Source of the DNA: a virus
Length of the DNA: 64,000 bases
Virus record (IMG/VR): IMGVR_UViG_3300025876_000005
Coordinates: 62,001-126,000 of that record
Direction: 5' to 3' (one strand)
Shown here: piece after piece, positions 1 through 7,357 of the stretch
Layout: the number at the start of each line of letters is the position of its first letter
Position numbering within the stretch: the stretch's first letter is position 1
The notes under the pieces: model-generated
The model's database searches: none
Told to the model about the DNA's origin: nothing
What the model saw: the letters and a program-made list of their open reading frames with translations, nothing else
Position numbers and translations under genes: made by a program

Positions 1-1200
1 TTTATTCTAGGTGAGACTCTCTACTCTAAGTTTATTGAAGTAAAGGTACCAACTCTAGTACAGCAGAATCAAGAGTTCTTAGATAGGTTCTATGGTGACG
101 GTACTCAATTCTCATCTGACGTTTCACAGACTTCAAACTACGGTATTAGTTTTAAGCTAATCGATACTCTTTCAGCTGAAGCTGGATTTGACTATATTTA
201 CACAGGTGAAGAGAATAAGTTTACGGTTTCAAGAGAGGATGAATTCCAGGACTTTACGGTTGTAGTTGAAGACGCTGATGATGGAGATTACTTTAAGATC
301 TACGGTGAAAAAGATAATTCAGCTTCTAATTTTGAGGGCTATATCCTGAATAGAATTCAGACTAGCCAAGATGATATTACAGTCTTCTTTGACATCGAAG
401 TATTTGAACAAGTTGGTGTTTCTAATATTAAGACGGCAACTGCAGGCTTTACACAATATGAAGATTTTGATACTCCAGTTGTATATCGACCAGTTATTCA
501 AAATGCAAATACAGCGGTTAATTTCTCAATTGACGTAACGATGAGAATTTACAACCAGACTGATAATACTCAAATCGTAAAGAGAGCGAGTTTAACAGTA
601 CCTCAGGCTGCGAAATACGGTAAGACTTTACAGAAGGTTACAATTAGCTCAGCTAACAAATTATCTGAGATTTATAATGTGTTGCCAAATACAGTTCCGA
701 ATAGAGTTATTCAAGATGTATTGACAAATGCACTACCGAGAAGTACAAAACAGGTAATTGCACTTGTTGAAAGACATAATGTTGTAACAGCTTCTGCTCC
801 AGTACAAGCGGTACCTAGTCTTTCGGATCCAAATACAATTGAAATCGAAGACGTAGAAGAAGTAAGCTATGTTAGTAATAAGCAAACAGTAATAATAATA
901 CCACCTTTTACAACTTATATTAAATTTAAGTTTGCTAAAAAGAAAGGCGATGATCTGGAATATATCTCACTAAATAATATTGAAAACGTTGTCCTAACTG
1001 TTGGTAGAGGTGAAAAGGCTCTTAAGTTTAACCACTATCCACATAAAGACATTGAGATGATCGACGGTGAAGTTCTATTTAAGATTGATGAAGGAAATGC
1101 TAAGATCATTAATGGCCGTAACAGAGGTAGATTCTACATATCTCTGGATAACGGTAACGAAGAAACTATGTTAACAACAGGAAGATATAGAGCAGGCTAA
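1..1200 (+). CDS. Virion structural protein, 5' end outside window
   Basis: An open frame runs without a stop from the first base to the TAA at 1198-1200, giving at least 399 residues. The ATG at 541 is internal: upstream codons are open and encode ordinary protein (for example LGETLYSKFIEVKVP at the start), so the gene begins before the window. The sequence is rich in beta-forming and acidic stretches with no enzyme motif, signal peptide or membrane segment. Its stop overlaps the start of the tube-like gene (TAATG), so the two are probably co-translated. A baseplate or tail role is inferred only from that neighbour; I do not recognise the family. Confidence 0.75.
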   Translation, partial: FILGETLYSKFIEVKVPTLVQQNQEFLDRFYGDGTQFSSDVSQTSNYGISFKLIDTLSAEAGFDYIYTGEENKFTVSREDEFQDFTVVVEDADDGDYFKIYGEKDNSASNFEGYILNRIQTSQDDITVFFDIEVFEQVGVSNIKTATAGFTQYEDFDTPVVYRPVIQNANTAVNFSIDVTMRIYNQTDNTQIVKRASLTVPQAAKYGKTLQKVTISSANKLSEIYNVLPNTVPNRVIQDVLTNALPRSTKQVIALVERHNVVTASAPVQAVPSLSDPNTIEIEDVEEVSYVSNKQTVIIIPPFTTYIKFKFAKKKGDDLEYISLNNIENVVLTVGRGEKALKFNHYPHKDIEMIDGEVLFKIDEGNAKIINGRNRGRFYISLDNGNEETMLTTGRYRAG

Positions 1201-1751
1201 TGATATTAAACAGTAGAAATAACTTATTTGACTTTCGTTTTCCAAGAAAGTTTGTTCCAGAAGAAGTTGCTGAAAAGTATAAGCCTTATCTGAATAAAAT
1301 TCCAGGTGGTCTTTTGGCAGAGCCAGTAGACTTTGTGAACTATTCAATCCAGGGTTTAAATATTCCTGGAATTAGTTTTGATCCAACGACTCAAGCTGAT
1401 AATGATGGAACAACAAGATACCACAGAGGTGCTATTCCGATCCAAAATACAATTGATCGTCAGTTTACAGTGACCTTTCAGTTATTGGATGGATATATAA
1501 ACTACTGGATTATGATGGACACCTTGCTCTATTATTATGCAAGAACCACAAAAGAGCCTTATATTCAAGGATTGACATTAAGGATCTTAGATTCAGAAGG
1601 AAGCAGTGTTGCTTATATGCAGTTTGAAAGAGTTATTATGAACTCAATTAACGAACTAAGTTTAAGCATGGCAGACAACGTGGCGGAATTTAGCACATTT
1701 GAGGTTACATTCTTCTACAATAAATTAAACTTAAGGCTAGAAATAGAATAA
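1200..1751 (+). CDS. Tail-tube-like / baseplate tube-initiator-like protein
   Basis: A 183-residue protein. The middle (FTVTFQLLDGYINYWIMMD, about residues 90-108) and the end (FSTFEVTFFYNKLNLRLEIE, last 20 residues) follow the beta-strand pattern of T4 gp19 and gp54 proteins, where a terminal 'TFEVT' strand closes the tube-protein barrel. It is distinct from the main tube protein at 59587. A gp54-type tube initiator or another baseplate protein of that fold is the best guess; no single family was confirmed. It starts on the stop codon of the upstream structural gene (TAATG). A copy of the late-promoter-like motif GATATATA lies inside this gene at 1492 and is probably chance. Confidence 0.45.
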   Translation: MILNSRNNLFDFRFPRKFVPEEVAEKYKPYLNKIPGGLLAEPVDFVNYSIQGLNIPGISFDPTTQADNDGTTRYHRGAIPIQNTIDRQFTVTFQLLDGYINYWIMMDTLLYYYARTTKEPYIQGLTLRILDSEGSSVAYMQFERVIMNSINELSLSMADNVAEFSTFEVTFFYNKLNLRLEIE

Positions 1752-1758
1752 AGATAAA

Positions 1759-2127
1759 ATGAAGACATTTAATAAATACTTAGTTGAAGAACATGTGACA
1801 GAAACCGACATGGAACTAATCAAAGAGGGTTTACAGGAAGAATGGACTCCGGAATTAGAAGCTAAGGTTGATGCTGCTATCGATGAATTCATGAAGCAAT
1901 ACGCAGATGCTGATGGAAACTTAAGTATTGAAAGGCTTAATGAAGAGATGACTAATGAAGGTTTTCTAGGTTCTATCTTAGGTGGTTTAACAGGATACGC
2001 ACTTGGTAAATCAGTTGGTAAAATGGTTGCTAAGGTATTGGGTATTGAAAAAGGTGTACTTTATGACTTGTTAACTTCAAGACTAGTCGGTGCTGCTTTA
2101 GGCGCTAGTCTTGGTAAAAGATTCTAA
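1759..2127 (+). CDS. Small internal head protein candidate with glycine zipper
   Basis: A 122-residue protein starting MKTFNKYLVEE, which resembles the T4 internal-protein capsid-targeting peptide (MKTYQEFIAE, from memory). A possible prohead-protease cut lies after LVE or after the later NEG site (residues about 70-72). The rest is an acidic helix (residues 15-65) followed by a glycine-rich hydrophobic stretch with GxxxG spacing (residues 73-122, for example LGGLTGYALGKSVGKM), typical of membrane-inserting or membrane-disturbing segments. Three other targeting-peptide proteins here (46732, 54376, 61750) share this 'targeting peptide plus hydrophobic segment' plan. The function is unknown; ejection with the DNA and action at the host membrane is an inference. 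Confidence 0.6.
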   Translation: MKTFNKYLVEEHVTETDMELIKEGLQEEWTPELEAKVDAAIDEFMKQYADADGNLSIERLNEEMTNEGFLGSILGGLTGYALGKSVGKMVAKVLGIEKGVLYDLLTSRLVGAALGASLGKRF

Positions 2128-2781
2128 ATGAACTATATCGCAGTTGACTTCTCCTTAAACTCTCCGGGTATTTGCTTATATAACGATAAGAGTAAGAAGT
2201 ATAAATTTATTGGTTACATTAAGCCGAAGACAGGCACAAAGAAAGAACAAGCCTTACAAGAAGAATTAGGCATGTTGCAAGATGTAACGATGGTGACTCA
2301 GCCAGATTTTACAAATGATGAAAACTATTCGGGCTCTGAACTTGCAAAAGTAAAGCGCTACGATCGAATGGCTGATGAAATAATTAATCTCATTCTACAA
2401 GAGTCCTTTCCAGGCGACTCATTTACTATTGCATTCGAAGGAACTTCATACGGCTCAAAGATGGGTACTAACAATATGATCGATATGGCAGCCGGCGCAG
2501 CAATCTTAAAACTAAAGATGTTGAAAGTTCTACAGCCGGAAGATTTGCTAACGGTCGCTCCGACGACAATTAAGAAATTCGCTGGTAAAGGTAATATGAA
2601 TAAGTCTCAAGTGTTCGATGCTTTCGTTGCTAATTCAATAGATGACAAGTCTCTGCTTAAGAGTCCATTCTACGCTCGGATTAAAGAGCTAGACTGTGGG
2701 AAAAAGGTGCCTAAACCTGTTGATGACCTCGTCGACGCTTTCTTTCTTGCAGCCATGATCTCTGCTCCAGCTCTAACCTAA
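2128..2781 (+). CDS. RuvC-like Holliday junction resolvase
   Basis: A 217-residue protein with the RNase H-fold resolvase signature. The first acidic strand is AVDFSLNSPGI (residues 5-15, Asp7). The second is AFEGTSYGSK (about 109-118, Glu). The conserved basic stretch is TTIKKFAGKGNMNKSQVF (about 151-168). The last acidic motif is DDLVDAFFLA (about 199-208). The family cuts four-way DNA junctions, and in T4 the equivalent job (debranching before packaging) is done by the unrelated gp49. Its position just before gp32 and the recombination genes fits. No gp49-like gene was seen in this window. The start directly abuts the previous stop. Confidence 0.8.
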   Translation: MNYIAVDFSLNSPGICLYNDKSKKYKFIGYIKPKTGTKKEQALQEELGMLQDVTMVTQPDFTNDENYSGSELAKVKRYDRMADEIINLILQESFPGDSFTIAFEGTSYGSKMGTNNMIDMAAGAAILKLKMLKVLQPEDLLTVAPTTIKKFAGKGNMNKSQVFDAFVANSIDDKSLLKSPFYARIKELDCGKKVPKPVDDLVDAFFLAAMISAPALT

Positions 2782-2889
2782 CCTTATCTCTCCCCGAAAA
2801 GACATTTATTATATGCAAGCCCTGGGGATTTGTTCCAAAAAGGTTCAAAAAAACTTCAACTTTTTTCAGTTGAAACAATCTGTTAGCTA

Positions 2890-2897
2890 GATATATA
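2890..2897 (+). promoter_or_regulatory. GATATATA late-promoter-like motif
   Basis: GATATATAA lies four bases before the next ATG, closer than most copies. The 120-base intergenic stretch before it also holds the inverted repeat TTCAAC/GTTGAA (about 2856-2875). Because of the short spacing this copy may belong to another promoter class or be fortuitous. Confidence 0.35.
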
Positions 2898-2901
2898 ATA
2901 C

Positions 2902-3120
2902 ATGCAAGCAGATTATACTATGACGAGTAGATGTTTATGCACGGCAGAATATTTCCAGCTTAATAGCATTCTAACAAATATGGTGTTACACGGTTCGATC
3001 TCAAACGATGATCGCGAAGAACTACTACACAAAGCGAAGTTGCTAAAGACTGAGGATGGTAAGTGGAAAGATTCAAACGGAGACATATTAACTCTCAACT
3101 CGACTGAAACAATAGTCTAA
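2902..3120 (+). CDS. Small hypothetical protein
   Basis: A 72-residue protein between the resolvase and gp32. It is soluble, with a helical middle (residues 15-50) and an Asp/Lys-rich end. An alternative ATG at 2920 would drop six residues. It has three cysteines near the N-terminus but no recognisable metal-binding pattern. I do not recognise a family. Its coding frame is intact and it is the only open frame in this gap, which supports a real gene. Confidence 0.55.
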   Translation: MQADYTMTSRCLCTAEYFQLNSILTNMVLHGSISNDDREELLHKAKLLKTEDGKWKDSNGDILTLNSTETIV

Positions 3121-3135
3121 TTGCAACTATAAGGT

Positions 3136-3185
3136 TTGAAAGTAATTTCAAGGAATTAAACATTTAAAAAGTAAATTAAAGTAAA
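3136..3185 (+). promoter_or_regulatory. A/T-rich leader of gp32 with small hairpin
   Basis: The leader holds the inverted repeat TTGAAA-GTAA-TTTCAA (3136-3151), then about 34 bases of almost pure A/T running to the gp32 start. T4 gp32 represses its own translation by binding an unstructured A/U-rich leader next to a folded element. The layout here is comparable, but the regulation is inferred. Confidence 0.35.
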
Positions 3186-4109
3186 ATGAGCGACAATTTT
3201 GACATTTTCAATTTGGGCGTAGAAGACGTAGAAACGCATCAGCCCGCAGCAAACACTTCAGCAAATGAAGTCTACAAACCATCAGCCGACGACGGCAAAG
3301 ATGGAACTTACAAAGCACTAATCCGCTTTGTTCCTAACCCAGAGAATCCACGCAACTCTCTTATTCAAAAGTACGTACACTGGTTGACTAATTCATCTGG
3401 TGAAGGTAAACTGGTAGACTCTCCAAGTTCAATTGGTGAGAAATGCCCGATTGCAGACGTATTCTGGAAATTGCGTAAAAGCGATTCTGCAGTTGATCGT
3501 AAAGCTTCAGAAAAATTGAAGCGTCGTCAACAGTACTACGCGTTGATTAAGATCATTAAAGATCCACAAAACCCAGACTTAGACGGTACTTACAAAGTCT
3601 TTAAGTTCGGTTACAAAATCAAAGAGAAGATCGACGCTGAGTTGAAGCCAGACTTCGGTGAGCCAACACAAGTATTTGACCTATTTGAAGGTAAGAACTT
3701 TGAGTTGATTATCACTCGTCAAGGTGAATACAACAACTACGACAAATCTAAATTCTCTTCAAGTCAGTCAGCTATTATCTTAGGCGATGCTCCGGCAGAA
3801 CGTAACAAAGAGAACATGGCTACTATTAAAGAAGAGCTAGAAGACGCACCTTCGCTTGCTACGTATGACTATCAAGCGTGGGACGAAACAACTCGTGCTT
3901 TCGTAAACGACGTCCTTAGAATGTATCTAAATCCAGGTGATTCTATCTCTGAAATCTCTAGCCCAGCACCAAAGAAAAGTGCAGCTAAGGCAGAGCCTAA
4001 GAAAGAAGAACCAGTAGCAGTTGAAGCAGAAGCAGCTAGCGCAAGCAGCTCTTCTAGCGTGAACGCAGATGATGATTTAGATTCTTTCTTGAATGACCTC
4101 GACATCTAA
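3186..4109 (+). CDS. 32: gp32 single-stranded DNA-binding protein
   Basis: A 307-residue protein, close to T4 gp32 (301). It coats single-stranded DNA during replication, recombination and repair. The OB-fold core is recognisable by QQYYALIKIIKDPQNPDLDG and GTYKVFKFGYKIKEKIDAEL (about residues 117-155) and by NYDKSKF (about 186-192), aligning with the T4 stretches around VKDP and FSNYDESKF. The C-terminus is a long Ala/Ser/Glu linker ending in the acidic tail DDDLDSFLNDLDI, the usual docking site for partner proteins. In the zinc region only one cysteine is present (GEKCPIADVF), so the T4 His/Cys3 zinc site is missing. The last 17 bases overlap the primase start, so the two are translationally linked. 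Confidence 0.9.
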   Translation: MSDNFDIFNLGVEDVETHQPAANTSANEVYKPSADDGKDGTYKALIRFVPNPENPRNSLIQKYVHWLTNSSGEGKLVDSPSSIGEKCPIADVFWKLRKSDSAVDRKASEKLKRRQQYYALIKIIKDPQNPDLDGTYKVFKFGYKIKEKIDAELKPDFGEPTQVFDLFEGKNFELIITRQGEYNNYDKSKFSSSQSAIILGDAPAERNKENMATIKEELEDAPSLATYDYQAWDETTRAFVNDVLRMYLNPGDSISEISSPAPKKSAAKAEPKKEEPVAVEAEAASASSSSSVNADDDLDSFLNDLDI

Positions 4110-5163
4110 ACTTACTGATGACTTAAAGGACAGAATAAAAAGTACTCTTAAAGAAATAGCAGTACAAGAACATTCTGCACCTAATAAGCAAATGCTAAAA
4201 GACATGCCAGGACGAATAGTCTTGGCATGTCCTTATTGTGGTGACTCGCATACTGATGACACAAAGAAACGTGGCAACTTATATTGGGACACTTTACAGT
4301 ATCACTGTTATAACTGTGGACATCATACGAATATCCACACAATGGCCAAGGACTTTCAGGTTCGGATGGGCCAGAGCCAAGACACATTTAACGTTATTGA
4401 CTATATTCAGAGCAATAAGATGAAGGTGAAGCAGTCAGATGCTTTGCAACACAACATCTTAAAGAAGCTAAACGATATTGCAATTACAGTTGATGAGTTT
4501 AAGAAATTTGCACATGCGGAAGAGGTTCAACCTGGCGACTGGATCTGGTTTAAACTAAAAGAAAGACTCTTACATAATAGAGCCGAAGAGTTTCTCTACT
4601 CACCTAAGACCTATAAGCTCTGGATCCTAAACTTTGGCGCTAACGGTAATATCATTGGCGTACAGAGTAGAAGAATGAAAGGCTACGGTCAACGTTATTT
4701 GACCTACGATATTGGTAAGCTCTATGAAGAGATGAAGAAAGAGCATGGTCTGACTGAAGATGAACTGGCTCGAGTTAACAAGGCATCTACACTTTTCGGT
4801 ATAATGCAACTTAATTTCCAAAGAGACGTTACAATGTTTGAAGGTCCTCTTGACGCCAAGTTCATGAGCAACTCACTTGCACTTGCAACTGCTGGTAGAT
4901 CGACAGAAGAGTTTGATGAAATGGCAACTGTCAGATATATGTTTGACAACGATAAAACAGGTAAGAAGAAGATGATTGAGAAGCTTAAGAAGGGCAGACC
5001 AGTCTTTATGTGGCAGAAATTCTTACAAGATTTTAAGCTAGATAAATATGATATAAAGGATCTAAATGATCTGATGTTGAAATGTTACGAGCTTAAAAAC
5101 GACGCACATAAGAAGATTAACGATTATTTCACATCAAGTCAATTAGACCTATGGTACATATAG
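4093..5163 (+). CDS. 61: gp61 DNA primase
   Basis: A 356-residue primase of the DnaG/gp61 type (T4: 342), which makes RNA primers with the gp41 helicase. The N-terminal zinc ribbon is visible as CPYCGDSH (about residues 46-53) and YHCYNCGHH (about 73-81). The catalytic TOPRIM core shows FEGPLDAKFM (about 252-261) and YMFDNDKTGKK (about 281-291), with the Glu and Asp pairs that bind magnesium. The ATG at 4093 lies inside gp32; no other start in this frame precedes the zinc ribbon without losing residues. The end overlaps the next small gene by 13 bases. Confidence 0.88.
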   Translation: MTSTSKLTDDLKDRIKSTLKEIAVQEHSAPNKQMLKDMPGRIVLACPYCGDSHTDDTKKRGNLYWDTLQYHCYNCGHHTNIHTMAKDFQVRMGQSQDTFNVIDYIQSNKMKVKQSDALQHNILKKLNDIAITVDEFKKFAHAEEVQPGDWIWFKLKERLLHNRAEEFLYSPKTYKLWILNFGANGNIIGVQSRRMKGYGQRYLTYDIGKLYEEMKKEHGLTEDELARVNKASTLFGIMQLNFQRDVTMFEGPLDAKFMSNSLALATAGRSTEEFDEMATVRYMFDNDKTGKKKMIEKLKKGRPVFMWQKFLQDFKLDKYDIKDLNDLMLKCYELKNDAHKKINDYFTSSQLDLWYI

Positions 5164-5366
5164 ATGAATTAATGATTGACAACGAATTAGACGATTTTTA
5201 TAGAGACCGCGACCGATTCAAAGGTCATAAGCTCTTAATTGACTTTGAGCAAATTGAGCTTAAGTTTACACCAAAGGATTTTAGTGCCGGCAAGCCAAAG
5301 ATGAAGAAGAAACAGACGGCTGCCAAGTACATAAAACCTAGTAGAGACAAAGGTTCTCTATTTTAA
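5151..5366 (+). CDS. Small protein ending in Leu-Phe (possible clamp ligand)
   Basis: A 71-residue protein overlapping the end of the primase gene and preceding uvsY. The first half is acidic (IDELMIDNELDDF) and the second is very basic (KPKMKKKQTAAKYIKPSRDK). It ends GSLF. Leu-Phe at the last two positions is shared with the polymerase C-terminal half, the gp33 candidate and the FEN nuclease, all families whose T4 members touch the sliding clamp. A small replication accessory is therefore plausible. No family was recognised. Confidence 0.6.
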   Translation: MVHIDELMIDNELDDFYRDRDRFKGHKLLIDFEQIELKFTPKDFSAGKPKMKKKQTAAKYIKPSRDKGSLF

Positions 5367-5377
5367 AGATATATTGA

Positions 5378-5800
5378 ATGAGCAAAGAAAAGATACTAGA
5401 GCTTGACAAAAAATTAAGCACCCAACGCACCAACTGGTCTAATAAGATTAAAGAACTTGCCAAAGGCCTAAAGAACATTAATCAACTAGAAGATGTAATA
5501 TCGGAAGTGTTATCTACAAGACAGATCTTGATAGACAACATGGCCTATATTAACATGAAGGTAAAAGAGCAGAAAGCCACAATTGGCTCTAGATACAGAG
5601 AGGCATATATAAGATACTACGAATACGACTATAAACTAGGCGAGAAGCAGAAAGAACGCTTTATTGAGACTGATCTCAGAGATGAGAACATGATTCTTTC
5701 ACACCTAGAAAATCAACTTGAATTTTTGAAAGAGTCGGTTAAGACTCTAGATAATATGGGCTTTGCTATTAGAAATAGGCTAGCTCTAAAAGATCTATAA
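5378..5800 (+). CDS. uvsY: UvsY recombination mediator
   Basis: A 140-residue, mostly helical protein (T4 UvsY: 137). UvsY loads the UvsX recombinase onto gp32-coated DNA. Similarity is low in most of the chain, but the C-terminal stretch LDNMGFAIRNRLALKDL matches the T4 pattern ending in RGFAIKHIQDMRAF. The size, the helical content and the position directly before uvsW all agree with T4 gene neighbourhoods. GATATATT occurs one base before the start but overlaps the upstream gene end, so it is not counted as a promoter. Confidence 0.7.
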   Translation: MSKEKILELDKKLSTQRTNWSNKIKELAKGLKNINQLEDVISEVLSTRQILIDNMAYINMKVKEQKATIGSRYREAYIRYYEYDYKLGEKQKERFIETDLRDENMILSHLENQLEFLKESVKTLDNMGFAIRNRLALKDL

Positions 5801-5805
5801 TAAGA

Positions 5806-7320
5806 GTGGAACTTACACTAACGGAAAATAAACAGCTATTACGAATTGACTCGGCTACAGACATGGAGCTCGAGCAACTCAACATATCCTTAAATAAGAG
5901 GATTGAATCATGGCGTTTTAACCCGTTGGTAAAGAAAGGTCTTTGGGATGGCTACATCTCATATATTAAAGACGATACGTGGATCCCGTCAGGCCTATGG
6001 CGTGAAGTTATGTTGATTGCTAAAGATTATAACTATGATCTAAAACTGAACGGCATCACTGAACTATTTGACCGCAACATTCAACAAGAGGCTTTTGAAG
6101 AATGGGCGTTAGACTTTTTTGACGGTCACCCAGACGGTATCTCACCTAGAGACTATCAGATGGACGCAGCTTTTAACATCCTAAAATTTAGGCGCTGTTT
6201 AGCAGAGCTGGCTACATCAGCCGGTAAGACCTTAATCTCATTCTTGACTGTGGCTTATACGTTAGAGAAGCAGAAGGCCGAGAAGATACTCTTTATTGTA
6301 CCTAACGTTTCGCTTGTAGTTCAAGCATCTGAAGACTTCTTAGATTATAACTGGCAAAACAGAGTTAGTATTAAAGTACAGCAGATCTACAGTGGCCAGA
6401 AGATTAGAGCTGGGCGTAATGTTGTGATCGGCACATACCAGTCGCTTGTTAAGAAGAAGGCTGAGTACTTCGATCAGTTTGATGCAGTTATCATTGACGA
6501 GACACATAAAGCTAAGTCACAGTCCATTAAAACCATTCTATCTAAGTGTAAGAATGCAGACTATAGATTCGGACTATCAGGTACGATCCCTAAACCAGGT
6601 TCATTGGACCGATTAACCTTAATGTCACATACAGGCCCTGTAATTACAGAGGTGACTGCCAATTACCTACAGAATGAAGGTCACATTGCTAAATGTAATG
6701 TAAAGGTAATTAAGATGGACTATGCTACTGAGTCTACAAAAGAGGCTTTTAGAGAGATGGCATTCAATAAATATGAAAGCAAAGATGTCTTTAAATTTGA
6801 ACAAAATTACGTTATCAATTCGCCAGGTAGGCTCAACTTTATTTGTAACGTTATTTCCAGAATACCACGCAATTCCCTTGTACTTTTCCACCGCATTGAA
6901 CATGGTCAGCGTATTTATGAGAAATTGCGCCAAGAGAGTGACAAACGGGTCTACTATGTCGACGGCGGTACCGATAAAGATATTCGCGAAGAATACAAGA
7001 AGAAGATGGAGGCGGGTGAAGAAGTGGTGATTGTAGCCTCTTATGGTACATTTTCGACCGGTATTTCAATTAAAAAGATCCATAACATATTCTTTACAGA
7101 GTCGTTTAAGTCTGAAGTTATCATTCGCCAGTCGATTGGTCGAGGGCTTAGACAACACTCTTCAAAAGACTCAGTTAACATTATAGATTTTGTAGATGAT
7201 ATTAGTCTGCCGGACTGGGATAACTACCTGATTCGACATGCTAAAGCTAGACAGAAGATCTACAAGGAACAGAAGTTCAAGTACGATATTAAAAACGTCA
7301 CTTTTGAAGGTGATATATAA
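5806..7320 (+). CDS. uvsW: UvsW RNA-DNA and branch-migrating helicase
   Basis: A 504-residue superfamily 2 helicase, the same length as T4 UvsW (503). UvsW unwinds R-loops and branched DNA and helps switch from origin-dependent to recombination-dependent replication. Visible motifs are the Q-like region SPRDYQMDAA (about 113-122), Walker A ATSAGKTLIS (about 136-145), motif II IIDETHKAK (about 229-237), motif III GLSGTIPK (about 258-265) and motif VI RQSIGRGLRQ (about 442-451). The start is GTG at 5806, six bases after uvsY; the next in-frame ATG (5863) would remove part of the N-terminal domain. The final codons overlap a GATATATA motif. Confidence 0.9.
   Translation: MELTLTENKQLLRIDSATDMELEQLNISLNKRIESWRFNPLVKKGLWDGYISYIKDDTWIPSGLWREVMLIAKDYNYDLKLNGITELFDRNIQQEAFEEWALDFFDGHPDGISPRDYQMDAAFNILKFRRCLAELATSAGKTLISFLTVAYTLEKQKAEKILFIVPNVSLVVQASEDFLDYNWQNRVSIKVQQIYSGQKIRAGRNVVIGTYQSLVKKKAEYFDQFDAVIIDETHKAKSQSIKTILSKCKNADYRFGLSGTIPKPGSLDRLTLMSHTGPVITEVTANYLQNEGHIAKCNVKVIKMDYATESTKEAFREMAFNKYESKDVFKFEQNYVINSPGRLNFICNVISRIPRNSLVLFHRIEHGQRIYEKLRQESDKRVYYVDGGTDKDIREEYKKKMEAGEEVVIVASYGTFSTGISIKKIHNIFFTESFKSEVIIRQSIGRGLRQHSSKDSVNIIDFVDDISLPDWDNYLIRHAKARQKIYKEQKFKYDIKNVTFEGDI
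7312..7319 (+). promoter_or_regulatory. GATATATA late-promoter-like motif
   Basis: GATATATAA overlaps the last codons of uvsW (Gly-Asp-Ile-stop) and lies 38 bases before the first gene of the internal-protein block. It would give that block late expression separate from the upstream replication genes. Confidence 0.55.
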
Positions 7321-7357
7321 TACTGTAATAACAAATTTAAAAACAAAGAAACATATA

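Noticed and set aside
541-1200. Separate 219-residue gene starting at ATG 541
   Set aside because: The same frame is open from base 1 and encodes ordinary protein upstream, so the ATG is internal to a gene that begins before the window.
1492-1500. GATATATAA as a promoter
   Set aside because: It is inside a coding region, more than 250 bases before the next start; probably chance.
5369-5376. GATATATT as a late promoter before uvsY
   Set aside because: It is one base from the ATG, differs in the last base and precedes a replication gene.
7238-7357. Longer N-terminus for the internal protein starting at 7358
   Set aside because: This part overlaps uvsW in another frame, gives an unlikely Arg/Ser-rich sequence and would hide the targeting peptide.
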